A stretch of DNA of 64,000 nucleotides, taken from positions 1 through 64,000 of the forward strand of contig CATOTS010000028.1 of NCBI GenBank assembly GCA_951813625.1, written 5' to 3'. Numbering within the stretch: the stretch's first letter is position 1; every line of letters begins with the position of its first letter. Below the pieces are notes generated by a model. It searched no databases, was not told the origin of the DNA, and saw nothing but the letters and a program-made list of their open reading frames with translations. Origin of the DNA: an uncultured Caldilineaceae bacterium. GTDB lineage: Bacteria > Chloroflexota > Anaerolineae > Caldilineales > Caldilineaceae. This document shows positions 16,190 through 25,755 of this stretch, one piece after another. A program made the position numbers and the translations under genes.

Positions 16190-17293
16190 ATGAGAATTAC
16201 CCGCATTACCGCATATCAGGTCGACCTCCCTCTGCATGAAGGGCGCTATGCCTGGTCCGGTGGCAAGTCGGTTTCAGTTTTCGACAGTACCATAGTGCGA
16301 GTCGAGACGGACGAGGGTTACGCAGGGCATGGCGAAGTCTGCCCGCTCGGCCCCTTCTATCTGCCGGCCTACGCGGCAGGCGTGCGAGCTGGGCTGGCCG
16401 AGCTGGCTCCCCATCTGATTGGGCTGGACCCGCGGCAGTTGGCAGTACTGAACGAGCAGATGGATCGAGCGCTCAAAGGCCATGCCTATGTCAAATCCGG
16501 CATCGACATCGCTTGCTGGGACATTCTGGGCCAGGTCAGCCGGCAACCCGTCTGTGTGTTGCTGGGAGGGCGCTACGGCGACGACTTTGTCCTCTACCGC
16601 GCCATTTCGCAGGGTACGCCCGCTGAGATGGCGGACTCGGTGGCAAGATACCGGTCAGAAGGTTACCGGCGCTTCCAGCTGAAGGTAGGGGCCGACGCCG
16701 ACACCGATATCGAGCGCATTCGGGCAGTCGCGGCGGTGCTGCGGCCAGGGGATAAGTTGGTGGCCGATGCCAATACGGGCTGGTTGGCGCACGAGGCTGC
16801 GCGTGTCGTGCGCGGGGTGGAAGATGTGGACGTTTACATCGAACAGCCCTGTCTCAGTTACGAGGCGTGCCTTTCGATCCGGCGGCGCACGACGCATCCC
16901 TTCGTGTTGGATGAAACGATCGACAGTATAGAAGCGCTGCTGACCGCTCATGGGGATGACGCCATGGACGCTGTGAACATCAAGATCAGCAAGTTTGGGG
17001 GGCTGACGAAGGCGCGGCAGGCGCGCGACCTCTGCGTCTCGCTGGGCATCGCAATGACGATCGAGGACAGCTGGGGAGGTGACATCACGACTGCTGCGAT
17101 CTCGCACCTGGCGCACAGTACGCCGCCTGAGTTTCTCTTTACCGCAACCGATTTCAACAGCTACGTGACCGTCAGCACGGCGGAGGGCGCGCCCCAGCGC
17201 AATCGCGGCCGCATGGCGGCATCCACCGCCGCCGGATTGGGCATCGCTCCCCGCTGGGATGCGCTGGGTGAGCCTGTTCTGGTGATTGAATGA
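16190..17293 (+). CDS. Enolase-superfamily dehydratase (mandelate racemase/muconate lactonizing type, possibly cis-3-hydroxy-L-proline dehydratase)
   Basis: This protein of about 367 residues has an N-terminal capping domain and a TIM barrel. Metal and catalytic landmarks are FQLKVGAD (KxG on strand 2), VADANTGW (first Asp ligand), YIEQPC (Glu ligand), VLDETI (third ligand) and [15 protein letters not shown] (second catalytic Lys region). The late segment [17 protein letters not shown] and the ATDFNSY motif resemble what I remember of the cis-3-hydroxy-L-proline dehydratase group; that subgroup is a guess. The start at 16190 is chosen because GGAGG lies 7 nt upstream, inside the ORF-track start at 16175. 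It is one of three enolase-superfamily genes in the window. Confidence 0.83.
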   Translation: MRITRITAYQVDLPLHEGRYAWSGGKSVSVFDSTIVRVETDEGYAGHGEVCPLGPFYLPAYAAGVRAGLAELAPHLIGLDPRQLAVLNEQMDRALKGHAYVKSGIDIACWDILGQVSRQPVCVLLGGRYGDDFVLYRAISQGTPAEMADSVARYRSEGYRRFQLKVGADADTDIERIRAVAAVLRPGDKLVADANTGWLAHEAARVVRGVEDVDVYIEQPCLSYEACLSIRRRTTHPFVLDETIDSIEALLTAHGDDAMDAVNIKISKFGGLTKARQARDLCVSLGIAMTIEDSWGGDITTAAISHLAHSTPPEFLFTATDFNSYVTVSTAEGAPQRNRGRMAASTAAGLGIAPRWDALGEPVLVIE

Positions 17294-17579
17294 AGAGGTC
17301 ATGCGCGCCCATGCGGGAGGAGCGCGCAACGGCTTCGTATGCGGCGGTCAACTATCCTCTCCGATTTGGGCGGACGCTGCGAGAAAGCGTATACTACGCC
17401 CCCAGCAGCTGCGTTAAACTCCCCTTCCACAAACTGTGCTAGAGTTTGCTCGTTCCGTGTGAGCGGAGCCGTAGTCAGGGGGAAACGCGCCGACACGCGC
17501 CGCCTGCTGAAGTCCGCACCGGCCCGACGCCCCAACCTCAACCGGCGGCATCCATGCCGCACAAAAGGACGGAGTTCTG

Positions 17580-19691
17580 TTGCCAACCATGACACGGGGC
17601 ATTGACGCTACCCAATCAAGTGATGCTGTCGATTCCGGCGTCTCCGAACCATTGGCGATTCCGGCGGGATTGGATGACCGCTGCCAGCTATTCGCGTCTT
17701 TCTTTGATCAACTCTATCTGGATAAAGAGGTCTTCGCATACAAGGACAGGATCGTGTTGCGCTGGCCGCGCAAATTGGAAGCGCCCGCCGATTTCAGTGT
17801 GCGACTGCAACGCGCGAACGGGCGCATCTACGCCGAGAGCGAGGGCAGGCAAGGCGATAGCGGCGACCGTATATTGGCCCAGGAGATTTCGATCCCGGAC
17901 GGGGCGTACGAACTGGTCCTGATGCCGTCGGCGAACGAGTATTACGTCAGAGGCGTTCGCATCCAACGCAAAATTCCGCTTTCGGTCGTGCGGTCGGACT
18001 ACCGGACGTCGCCCTATGGCGCCTATGTCGAGCGTCAGATCGAGTTGCTGCGCCACGCCATTGCCCTCGACGACGGTCTGTTCTCCGAGATTGCCAAGAT
18101 GATGCTCGGCTGGTGGGACCGCGTCAGCTCTCGTCGTATCCATGCCGCAATCGCCGCGGTCGAAGGCTATGGCGAAGATCATCTTGCCCACACGCTCGGG
18201 CTGCTGGGCATGGCTTACCGCTACAGTGAGCACGAGGCGTTTCCCGCCGAGGTCCGACAACCCCTCGCTGACTGCATTGTCGCTCTTCCATTTGACAAAG
18301 CGGACTATGCGCAGAAGACAGGCAGGAAACTTAGCGAGACCGAGCGACTGCTGCTCGCCAGTGCTGAACTGCTGGCCGGGCAGCGCTTTCCTGAGCGGGC
18401 GTTCCCGTCCGGCAATCAGACCGGGCAGTGGCATCATGAGCGCGGCGAAGCGACCGTTGTCCGCTGGTTGCAGCGCGCGGCGACAAATGGGTTCCCCGAC
18501 ACGTCGGGCCATAGCCTTGCGAGCCTCTTGACCGCTCTGTCTTACCTGATCGACCTTGCCGATTCGGAGCCGCTTTGGAATCTGGCGGGTGTCGTAATGG
18601 ACAAGACGCTCGTGACATTGGCGCTGGACTCCTTTCAGGGCGTCTACGGCGCCAGCCAGTTTGACCTGAGCCGAACGCGTGCTCTTGGCGAGGAGGCGCC
18701 CGCCCGCAGCGGTTACGCGTCGCCGTTGGCCGGCGTTGCGCGCCTGTTATGGGGGATCGGCGCCTGGAACTGGCATATGGCCGGACCCGTCAGCCTCGCC
18801 TGTTGCCAGGGTTATCAGCAGCCGCCCTTGATCGCAGACCTGGCTCAAGACCGGCCTGACGGCATGTGGGCTACGGAACGGCACTCTGCAGGAGAGATGA
18901 GTGGAGTTAACAGTAGTGAGAAAGCGGGTCCCCCTTCACACACGCTGCACAAGGGAATTTACAAGACTTCGGACTACCTGCTGGCCAGCGCACAGGACTT
19001 TCGGCCAGGCGAGCGCGGTTGGGGCGAGCCTGCTTGGCAGGCGTCTCTCGGCAGCGAAGCGATCGTATTTGACAACACTCCCAGCGGGTACCTGCCGCGC
19101 GTGGCCCAGCACAGGGACCTGCTGATCGCGCTTCACTCGCTTCCTGTGAGTGATGAGACAGGTTACACTTGCGTCTATTTCCCCACCCCTGCATTTGAAG
19201 AACACCAGGTGGGCGTGCAGTGGGCTTTTGCCGCCAAGGGGGACGCCTATATCGCGCTGGGTTGTTCGAAGCCGATTGCGTTGCAACAAGACGGTCCGGT
19301 GGCGTTGCGTGAATTACGCGCCGCCGGTCGTGAGACGGCCTGGTTGTGCCAAATGGGTAAGAGAGCCGATCACGGGTCGTTCGCGGATTTTCGCAAGTGG
19401 GTGCTGGCAGCCCGTTTCGAGTGCGATGGGCTATCCGTTTCCTACCGGCCTCTCGGCGGCAAGATGGTCAACTTCGATTGGAATGAAGCTCTCTGCATCA
19501 ACGGGGAGGAAGTTCCGCTTCATCAGCCAAATCACTATGAAGGCCCACACTGCGTGACCGACTGCTGGCCGGCAACACAGATGGTCGTCGCTTATGGCGG
19601 GCAGGCGATACAACTCGATTTTGCCAGCGGCTGTGACCGCGCAGCCCCCAAGTCGTCAGGCGCGCCGGTGTTGACTGATTCGCTCCTTTGA
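17580..19691 (+). CDS. Uncharacterised 703-residue protein
   Basis: I do not recognise a named family. There is no signal peptide, lipobox or transmembrane helix, so it is likely cytoplasmic. The first 130 residues look beta-rich (IVLRWPRKL, VRLQRANGRIYAES). Residues about 140-400 look helical, with repeated tryptophans and leucines (MMLGWWDRV, LARLLWGIGAWNWHMAG). The last 250 residues look beta-rich again. A helical toroid followed by a beta-sandwich would resemble heparinase- or alginate-lyase-like proteins, but this is shape, not homology. TTG at 17580 is preceded by GGAG at 5 nt; ATG at 17589 is the alternative. It sits between two enolase-superfamily dehydratase genes, so a role in sugar-acid or uronate breakdown is conceivable. 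Confidence 0.7.
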   Translation: MPTMTRGIDATQSSDAVDSGVSEPLAIPAGLDDRCQLFASFFDQLYLDKEVFAYKDRIVLRWPRKLEAPADFSVRLQRANGRIYAESEGRQGDSGDRILAQEISIPDGAYELVLMPSANEYYVRGVRIQRKIPLSVVRSDYRTSPYGAYVERQIELLRHAIALDDGLFSEIAKMMLGWWDRVSSRRIHAAIAAVEGYGEDHLAHTLGLLGMAYRYSEHEAFPAEVRQPLADCIVALPFDKADYAQKTGRKLSETERLLLASAELLAGQRFPERAFPSGNQTGQWHHERGEATVVRWLQRAATNGFPDTSGHSLASLLTALSYLIDLADSEPLWNLAGVVMDKTLVTLALDSFQGVYGASQFDLSRTRALGEEAPARSGYASPLAGVARLLWGIGAWNWHMAGPVSLACCQGYQQPPLIADLAQDRPDGMWATERHSAGEMSGVNSSEKAGPPSHTLHKGIYKTSDYLLASAQDFRPGERGWGEPAWQASLGSEAIVFDNTPSGYLPRVAQHRDLLIALHSLPVSDETGYTCVYFPTPAFEEHQVGVQWAFAAKGDAYIALGCSKPIALQQDGPVALRELRAAGRETAWLCQMGKRADHGSFADFRKWVLAARFECDGLSVSYRPLGGKMVNFDWNEALCINGEEVPLHQPNHYEGPHCVTDCWPATQMVVAYGGQAIQLDFASGCDRAAPKSSGAPVLTDSLL

Positions 19692-19837
19692 GATCCCGTT
19701 TCTTCCGTCACCGCATCCGGGGCATTCGGCAATTTGCCTTGTGTGCCAGGCTCAATCCAATCGGCGTGTCCTGCCGCCGTTCAATCGAGTTCTGAAGCAC
19801 TTTTCCGCTGAAACACCAACAGGAAGGAGCACTGCGC

Positions 19838-21022
19838 ATGCCTATCTCCTCAATCGAGACATTCCTCCTCGACACACCGTTCGAACCGGGCTACGGTTGG
19901 TCTCAGGGCTGGGCCGAGAGCCGCTATATGGGACTGGTCAAAGTGACGACCGATGATGGCGTTGTCGGCTGGGGCGAGGGGATTCGCGGCCCGGCGGCGC
20001 GCCTGATCCACGAGGGATTCGCGCCCCTATTGCTGGGTACAGACCCGATGCAGCGCAACGGGCTGTGGCAGAAGATGTACCAGACTCTCTACAATAACAA
20101 CGACGCTATGGGCATCGGCGGCAACGCCATGAGCGCGGTCGACACAGCCCTGTGGGACATCGCCGGCAAAGCAAGCGGACTGCCGGTCTCCGCGCTTCTG
20201 GGCGGTCGCGTGCGCGAGCGCGTCGCCGTCTACGCAACCGGCCTCTACTATTTGGAGGAGGGAATCGCGGCGGCATCTGCCGGCAGCCCCTTCCCACAGG
20301 AGCTTTTGGACGAGGCCCGCATGTACGTGGAGCGGGGCTTCGCAGGCATGAAGACAAAGGTGGGCAGGCTTGCCCTGGCGCAGGATGTGCGCCGTGTGGC
20401 CGCCATTCGCGAGGCGATCGGCCCTGATATCTTCCTCATGGTGGATGCCAACCAGGCCTACAACGCGACGACCGCGATCCGCATTGGCCGCGAGCTCGCC
20501 GAGCTCGACATCTACTGGTTCGAAGAACCGGTCAATGCCAAAGATGTAGAGGGCTATCTGCAGGTGAAGGGCGCGCTGCCGATGGCGATTGCAGGCGGAG
20601 AGAACCTGCGCACGCGCTATGCGTTCAAGGACTATATCGGCAGGCGGGCGGTCGACATCGTGCAGCCGGATGTGAACAACGTGGGCGGCATAACCGAGAT
20701 GCACCGCGTGGCCTCGATGGCCAACGCCTTCGGCATTCTGTGCAATCCGCACGTGTGGGGATCGCCGGTGATGACTGCGGCCACCCTGCACGTGGCCGCA
20801 GCAGTACCGTCATGTCCGCCCGCGTACGCGCCGCGTCCCTATCAGCAGGAGCCGGTAATGGAGTTCGACCGTACGCCCAGCCCGATTCGTGAGGGCATCG
20901 CCGAGCCGTTCGACCAGGTCGGCGGCTTTCTCGACGTGCCCACCGGCCCGGGCCTGGGCGTGGAAGTCGACGAGGCCGCTGTGCGCGGTTTGAGCGTGGA
21001 CATACAACGGACCGGCCAATAA
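19838..21022 (+). CDS. Enolase-superfamily protein (mandelate racemase subgroup)
   Basis: This 394-residue protein has capping-domain sequence SRYMGLVKVTTDDGVVGWGEG and the barrel motifs GMKTKVG (KxK catalytic lysines), VDANQAY (Asp ligand), FEEPV (Glu) and AGGENL (Glu). It ends with CNPHVWGSP, supplying the His that defines mandelate-racemase-type acid/base chemistry. It probably abstracts the alpha proton of a carboxylate such as a sugar acid. GAAGGAG lies upstream of the ATG. It follows the uncharacterised 703-residue gene in the same direction by 146 bp. The substrate is unknown. Confidence 0.87.
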   Translation: MPISSIETFLLDTPFEPGYGWSQGWAESRYMGLVKVTTDDGVVGWGEGIRGPAARLIHEGFAPLLLGTDPMQRNGLWQKMYQTLYNNNDAMGIGGNAMSAVDTALWDIAGKASGLPVSALLGGRVRERVAVYATGLYYLEEGIAAASAGSPFPQELLDEARMYVERGFAGMKTKVGRLALAQDVRRVAAIREAIGPDIFLMVDANQAYNATTAIRIGRELAELDIYWFEEPVNAKDVEGYLQVKGALPMAIAGGENLRTRYAFKDYIGRRAVDIVQPDVNNVGGITEMHRVASMANAFGILCNPHVWGSPVMTAATLHVAAAVPSCPPAYAPRPYQQEPVMEFDRTPSPIREGIAEPFDQVGGFLDVPTGPGLGVEVDEAAVRGLSVDIQRTGQ

Positions 21023-21209
21023 CCGCGGCGGGGAAGTACGATTGAAGTTCTCAATTCTAACCGTTTCCCCCATGAAACCCAGAGCATCTGCCCAACGGCC
21101 GCGCCGGCGAAACCCCCAGGAATTCAGGCCGCCCCTTCACTGAGAATTCGTTGTCTGTTGAGGGACCCACAGTAGAAGCGATCACGAAGAAGCAGAATTA
21201 GACAAGAGA

Positions 21210-21955
21210 CGCGAAATCGCGTGCAAAAGACAGTTGCACGGGTTATAGTAGAACCATGAGCGGCGCGACCAACACCATCACCGGCAGCAACAGCCCGGTC
21301 GCGCCACAGCACGAAGGGCCAAACCGACCGGCTCATGACGAAAAATGACAATATAGCGAAAACCCGGGCAAAAGGTTTTCAAGTGTGCTACGCTGTCATC
21401 AACATCGACAACATGCCAAGGCAACGAGAGACGAGAAACTGAAAACCTGGAACCAAAAACGCAAAAGCCCTTACCAGAACGATCCGGTTTTTCTCCAACA
21501 GGCCTCCCTGAATCCGCTGCCAGGAGACGGCCGCGCTTGCCGTCTCCAATCGCCGGAGAAAATCGATCTGACCCGACCCGACAGGACCTGACCGTACTTC
21601 ACCGGACTTGACCGGACGTGACGCGGCCCTTGGTGGATCTTTGAGCAGTTGCAGGCGCCATCTGTCAGGACACCTGGCGACCGAGGAACGCCGATTCGAA
21701 CAGGAGACTTAGACGGTACGCAAAGAACGCACAACTGAATACTCGAAACTCGAAACGAAGAAAACATCCCCTTCCCGAAAAAAATTATGGTCGACATTGG
21801 CGTATATTGGTCGACATTAGCCGACTTTGGTCGACACATGCCCTCCTTTCACGCCGATGACGAAAGGACCTCGGACCCGTAAGTCAAACGATTCGGACGA
21901 CCGCTAAGCCAGATTCACCCACGCAAACGATGGGACCAACAGCCAGAAGGACCAG
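21210..21955. repeat. Dispersed non-coding repeat family 2, copy 1
   Basis: The 1009-bp gap 21023-22031 has no credible gene. Most of it is shared with 33755-34550. Common blocks in the same order include GTGCTACGCTGTCAT, GCTCATGACG followed by a run of As, GACCTGACCGGACTTCACC-like tandem units, TTGGTCGACATT-like units, and a final block ending near CACGCAAA...GACCAAC. The bases before 21210 and after 21955 show nothing I can name, apart from the ribosome-binding site of the next gene. Confidence 0.65.
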
Positions 21956-22031
21956 GCCGGATCGGTCAGGTTGAGAAAATCAAAACTCTCGATTTCACAA
22001 GGGAAATAGCTTTAGAAAGGAATCCGTACTC

Positions 22032-22814
22032 ATGCCTTCGTTAGGTCTGCAACTGTATTCAGTGCGCCGCGAGTTAGAGGCCGACATGCCCGGTACGCTC
22101 GCAGCGGTGGCGCAGATGGGCTACGATGGGGTCGAGTTTGCAGGTCCGCCCCAACATACCGCGGCCGCGCTGAAGGCCCAGCTGAACGCGCTCAACCTGG
22201 CGTGCTGCGGTTGGCATGTGACGTTCGACCTGGTGCAGGATGACGCGCTGGATGAAACGATCGCCTTCCACCATGCGCTGGGCAATGACAAGCTGATCAT
22301 CCCCGGCATCCCCGAGGAGCTGCGGCAGAGCCGCGACGACTGGCGCAAACTGGCCGACTTCACCAACCGCGTTGCCGCGCGCCTGGCCACTGAAGGAATG
22401 CGGACCGGCTATCACAACCACTGGCACGAATTCACGCCCCTGGACGGCGAACCCCCCTGGGACACCTTCTTCGGCAACACTGACGATTCGGTCATCATGC
22501 AGTTCGATACCGGCAACGCAATCTTCGGCGGCGGGGAGCCTGTAGAGACCATTCGCAGATATCCCGGCAGGGCGGTGACGGTCCACGTAAAACCGATGGT
22601 GAAGGGTCTGCTCGACGGCCGCGGACACGACTATCCGCACCCGGCCTTCGACCCGGTGATCGGCGAAGATGACACCGACTGGGCGGCGTTCTTCGAGGCT
22701 TGCGAAACGGTCGGAGGCACCGAGTGGTACATCGTCGAGTACGAGAGCGAAGCCTACACGCCGCTGGATGCGGTCGCGCGTTGTCTGCAGGCCCTGAGAA
22801 AGATGGGAAAATAG
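22032..22814 (+). CDS. Sugar phosphate isomerase/epimerase-like TIM-barrel protein
   Basis: This 260-residue protein of the xylose-isomerase-like (AP endonuclease 2) superfamily opens MPSLGLQLYSVRRELEADMPGTL, the usual first strand and helix. Conserved metal-site segments follow: GYHNHWHEF (His-rich, about residue 138), MQFDTGNAIFGG (Asp, about 160), VTVHVKP (His) and YIVEYES (Glu near the C-terminus). These enzymes isomerise or epimerise ketoses or inositol derivatives with divalent metal. The start follows GAAAGGAATCC. It may work with the neighbouring sugar-acid dehydratases, but its substrate is not evident. Confidence 0.88.
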   Translation: MPSLGLQLYSVRRELEADMPGTLAAVAQMGYDGVEFAGPPQHTAAALKAQLNALNLACCGWHVTFDLVQDDALDETIAFHHALGNDKLIIPGIPEELRQSRDDWRKLADFTNRVAARLATEGMRTGYHNHWHEFTPLDGEPPWDTFFGNTDDSVIMQFDTGNAIFGGGEPVETIRRYPGRAVTVHVKPMVKGLLDGRGHDYPHPAFDPVIGEDDTDWAAFFEACETVGGTEWYIVEYESEAYTPLDAVARCLQALRKMGK

Positions 22815-22884
22815 CGGAGCGCGGCGTGAGGATGAAAGCGAGCAGGCCCCCCCGTTTGACAACCGGCCAACGGCCGCCAACAAG

Positions 22885-24153
22885 ATGACCCGCAGACCTA
22901 CCGCGCAACCGACGTTCGGTTACGGCGCTCTTCTCAGGGAAAACCGCAACTATCGCTTCCTTTGGTTCGGTCAGATCGTCAGTCTGTTGGGCGACTGGTT
23001 CAACCTGGTGGCGTCCGCTTCGCTGGTTGGGCTGCTAACGCAGTCGGGGCTGGCGGTCGGCTCCGTTTTCGTGGTGCGCATGCTTGCGCCGTTTGTGGTC
23101 AACCCAATCGCCGGCGTCGTGGCTGACCGCTACAGCCGCAAGCGGATCCTGATCACGGCCGACTTGCTGCGTGCGGCATCGGTCCTCTGTTTCCTGTTCG
23201 TGCGCGATGCCGGCGATATCTGGCTGTTATATTCGCTTATAGCGTTGCAGATGGCGCTGAGCGGATTTTTCGACCCGGCGCATACCTCGATGCTGCCCGA
23301 CGTGGCCGGGCCGAAGCAGTTGGGCGCGGCGAACGCGGTCAGTTCTGCCACCTGGTCGGTTATGCTGGCCCTGGGCGCGGCGCTGGGCGGGCTGTTCTCC
23401 GGCACGTTCGGCATGTACCCCGCGTTTGTGCTCGACGCCTTCACGTTCCTGCTTTCGGCGGCGTTGCTCGCCCAGATTCGCATACCAAAGAGGCCGGCCT
23501 CCGAATTGGGTGACAAGACGGTGGGCGCGGCCGTGCGCGAGTACATTTACGGTCTGCGTTTTCTGGGGGCGAATCGGCATGTTCTGGTAGCCGCCCTGCA
23601 GAAGGCAATGCTGGCGCTTTTCCTGGCTACCGCGTTTCAGGTCATCCAGGTGGCAATCGCCCAGCGCTTCTTCACGATCGGCGAAGGCGGCGGCATCAGC
23701 ATGGGGATGATGTTTGCCCTGACCGGTGTCGGCTCCGGCATCGGCCCGATATTGGCCCGCCGGTTCACCGGCGACGATCCGGCGTCGTTGAAAAAGGCGA
23801 TTGCGATCGCCTACGTGGTCGCCATCGCCGGCGTGGCGATAACCGCCCCTCTCTACAGTCTGCCGACGGTCCTGCTGGGTTCGCTGGTGCGCGCGCTCGG
23901 CAGCGGGGTTATCTGGGTCTTTTCGACGCATCTGCTGCTGCAAATGGCGCCCGCCGATGTGCGCGGCCGGGTCTTTGCCAGCGACTATATGTTCTTCTAC
24001 CTGGGCAGCGCGCTTTCGTCGAGCGTAATCGGCGCCGCGCTGGACACAAGTCTGAGCGTCTCGACGATCATCTGGACGATGGCGGCGCTGAGCGTGGTGC
24101 CGATGGTGTTGTGGACCGTGTGGGTGGTGCGGGGGAGCCGGGAGGTGGTTTGA
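22885..24153 (+). CDS. Major facilitator superfamily transporter (MFS_3/EntS-like)
   Basis: This 422-residue protein has about twelve hydrophobic helices. It begins LLRENRNYRFLWFGQIVSLLGDWFNLVA, as in EntS-type exporters. The loop motif between helices 2 and 3 is VVADRYSRKRIL, the MFS signature A. Mid-protein PDVAGPKQLGAANAV is also typical of this subgroup. It probably exports a small molecule by proton antiport; the substrate is unknown. It starts 70 bp after the isomerase gene in the same direction and may be co-transcribed. Confidence 0.87.
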   Translation: MTRRPTAQPTFGYGALLRENRNYRFLWFGQIVSLLGDWFNLVASASLVGLLTQSGLAVGSVFVVRMLAPFVVNPIAGVVADRYSRKRILITADLLRAASVLCFLFVRDAGDIWLLYSLIALQMALSGFFDPAHTSMLPDVAGPKQLGAANAVSSATWSVMLALGAALGGLFSGTFGMYPAFVLDAFTFLLSAALLAQIRIPKRPASELGDKTVGAAVREYIYGLRFLGANRHVLVAALQKAMLALFLATAFQVIQVAIAQRFFTIGEGGGISMGMMFALTGVGSGIGPILARRFTGDDPASLKKAIAIAYVVAIAGVAITAPLYSLPTVLLGSLVRALGSGVIWVFSTHLLLQMAPADVRGRVFASDYMFFYLGSALSSSVIGAALDTSLSVSTIIWTMAALSVVPMVLWTVWVVRGSREVV

Positions 24154-24354
24154 GATGTTTGGTTGCTCTCCAAAAGGCCTTTCTAATGTATGCTACACTA
24201 ATTCTAGAATCGCTTTGAGCCAATTCATATATCGTGACCAATCGCTTGAACAGACTGGCGTCGGACAAGAATGAATACCGTGATGGGTGGAGATCGAGGA
24301 CAGAGGGGCCGCTTTTGCCCGAAGTGATGCGATGACGATTGTGGAGGTGATGAA

Positions 24355-25755
24355 ATGGGTCTTGAGGTAAGTTTGAAGAATTTGGGGATCTTGAAGAAGG
24401 CAGAGTTTGAGTTGGGCGAGTTGACTATAATTTGCGGCAGAAACAATACAGGCAAGACTTATGCGACCTACGCTTTGTTTGGTTTCTTGTTGAGCTGGAA
24501 AAGTATCCTGAAAGCTAATATTTCCAGTCAGGCAACTGAAGATTTGAATAGGGATGGCGTTGCGCGTATCGATGTTACCTCATATGTAAGCAGAGCGGGC
24601 AGAATCCTGAAGCGGGGCTGCGAGGAGTATACAGAACAATTGCCGAGAATATTCGCTTCTAGAGCAGATCGATTCAAAGACACAACATTTGAAGTGAAGG
24701 TGGATCTAGAGCCAATATCAGCAGTAATGGGGCGTGCTCTTGTCCACAGAATTCGCTCCGGTGAAGACGATCTCCTCTTCCTTTCCAAGGCTGAAGGCGA
24801 AAGGGAATTAGTGATTTCGTTGCTGTTGGGCGAGGGAAGATCGGGGCCACCGGTTCATATCGTAAAGGAGATGATATCGGACCACATTTTGGAACTGCTT
24901 TTCGAGGAATTTTTTCCCCGTCCCTTTATTGCAAGTGCCGAGCGAACAGGCGCGGCGATTTTTCGAAAGGAACTGAACTTCGCCCGCAACCGCCTGCTTG
25001 AGGAGATGAGCCGAACTGACAGGGACATTGACCCGATGGAACTGCTGTTTAAATCATATCAGGATTACCCTTTGCCGGTCAAAGTCAACGTGGATTTTAT
25101 CCGGCGGCTGGAGGACATCGCGAAGGAAGACAGCTTTCTTGTCCAAGAGCATCCAAGCATTCTAAATGACTTTGCCGACATAATCGGCGGCGAATACATT
25201 GCGGGGAGTGACGATACCATCTATTTCAGCCCCGCCCGTCAACGAGTGAAATTGACAATGGACGAAAGCTCAAGCGCGGCTCGGTCGCTATTGGACATAG
25301 GTTTCTATCTGCGCCATGTAGCAGCCCCAGGCCAAATGTTGATGGTGGACGAGCCGGAGCTCAACCTACATCCAGAAAACCAGCGACGCATCGCAAGGCT
25401 TCTTGCTCGACTAGTGAATGTGGGCCTTAAAGTATTTGTAACTACACACAGCGACTACATCATTAAGGAACTGAATACCCTCATCATGCTGAATCACGAA
25501 GAGCCGCATCTGGAAGGTATAGCTAGAGACAACGGATATCATGGAGCCGAATTGATCAACTCGGATCAAATCAGGGTTTATATGGCCAAAGAAGGCCTGT
25601 TGCCACTCGAAGAAGGACAAACGAGACGGAGAAGAGGCCTTACACTAGTCCAGGCTGACATTAATCCAAGATTTGGCATTGAAGCTCCCAGTTTTGACGA
25701 GACCATTGATGACATGAATAGGATTCAAGAAGACATTGTATGGGGGAAAGAGTGA
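24355..25755 (+). CDS. AAA ATPase of the RecF/OLD-like (ABC-ATPase fold) type
   Basis: This 466-residue protein starts LEVSLKNLGILKKAEFELGE with Walker A GRNNTGKTY at about residue 28. It ends with an ABC-type half: SSSAARSLLDIGFYLRHVA (signature-like, about 300), Walker B MLMVDEPELNLHPENQRR (about 325) and the switch VFVTTHSDYIIKELN. The middle about 150 residues are poorly conserved. Such ATPases occur in OLD, Gabija, Septu, PARIS and retron defence systems and in DNA repair. Base composition and codon use are visibly AT-richer than neighbours, suggesting transfer. GGAGGTGATGAA precedes the ATG. It overlaps the next gene by 4 nt (GTGA) if that gene starts at 25752, so the two form a unit. 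Confidence 0.82.
   Translation: MGLEVSLKNLGILKKAEFELGELTIICGRNNTGKTYATYALFGFLLSWKSILKANISSQATEDLNRDGVARIDVTSYVSRAGRILKRGCEEYTEQLPRIFASRADRFKDTTFEVKVDLEPISAVMGRALVHRIRSGEDDLLFLSKAEGERELVISLLLGEGRSGPPVHIVKEMISDHILELLFEEFFPRPFIASAERTGAAIFRKELNFARNRLLEEMSRTDRDIDPMELLFKSYQDYPLPVKVNVDFIRRLEDIAKEDSFLVQEHPSILNDFADIIGGEYIAGSDDTIYFSPARQRVKLTMDESSSAARSLLDIGFYLRHVAAPGQMLMVDEPELNLHPENQRRIARLLARLVNVGLKVFVTTHSDYIIKELNTLIMLNHEEPHLEGIARDNGYHGAELINSDQIRVYMAKEGLLPLEEGQTRRRRGLTLVQADINPRFGIEAPSFDETIDDMNRIQEDIVWGKE

Noticed and set aside
21560-21840. CRISPR array suggested by regular GACCTGACC and GTCGAC motifs
   Set aside because: Units are 10-20 bp, contiguous and imperfect, with no constant repeat plus unique spacers and no cas genes nearby.
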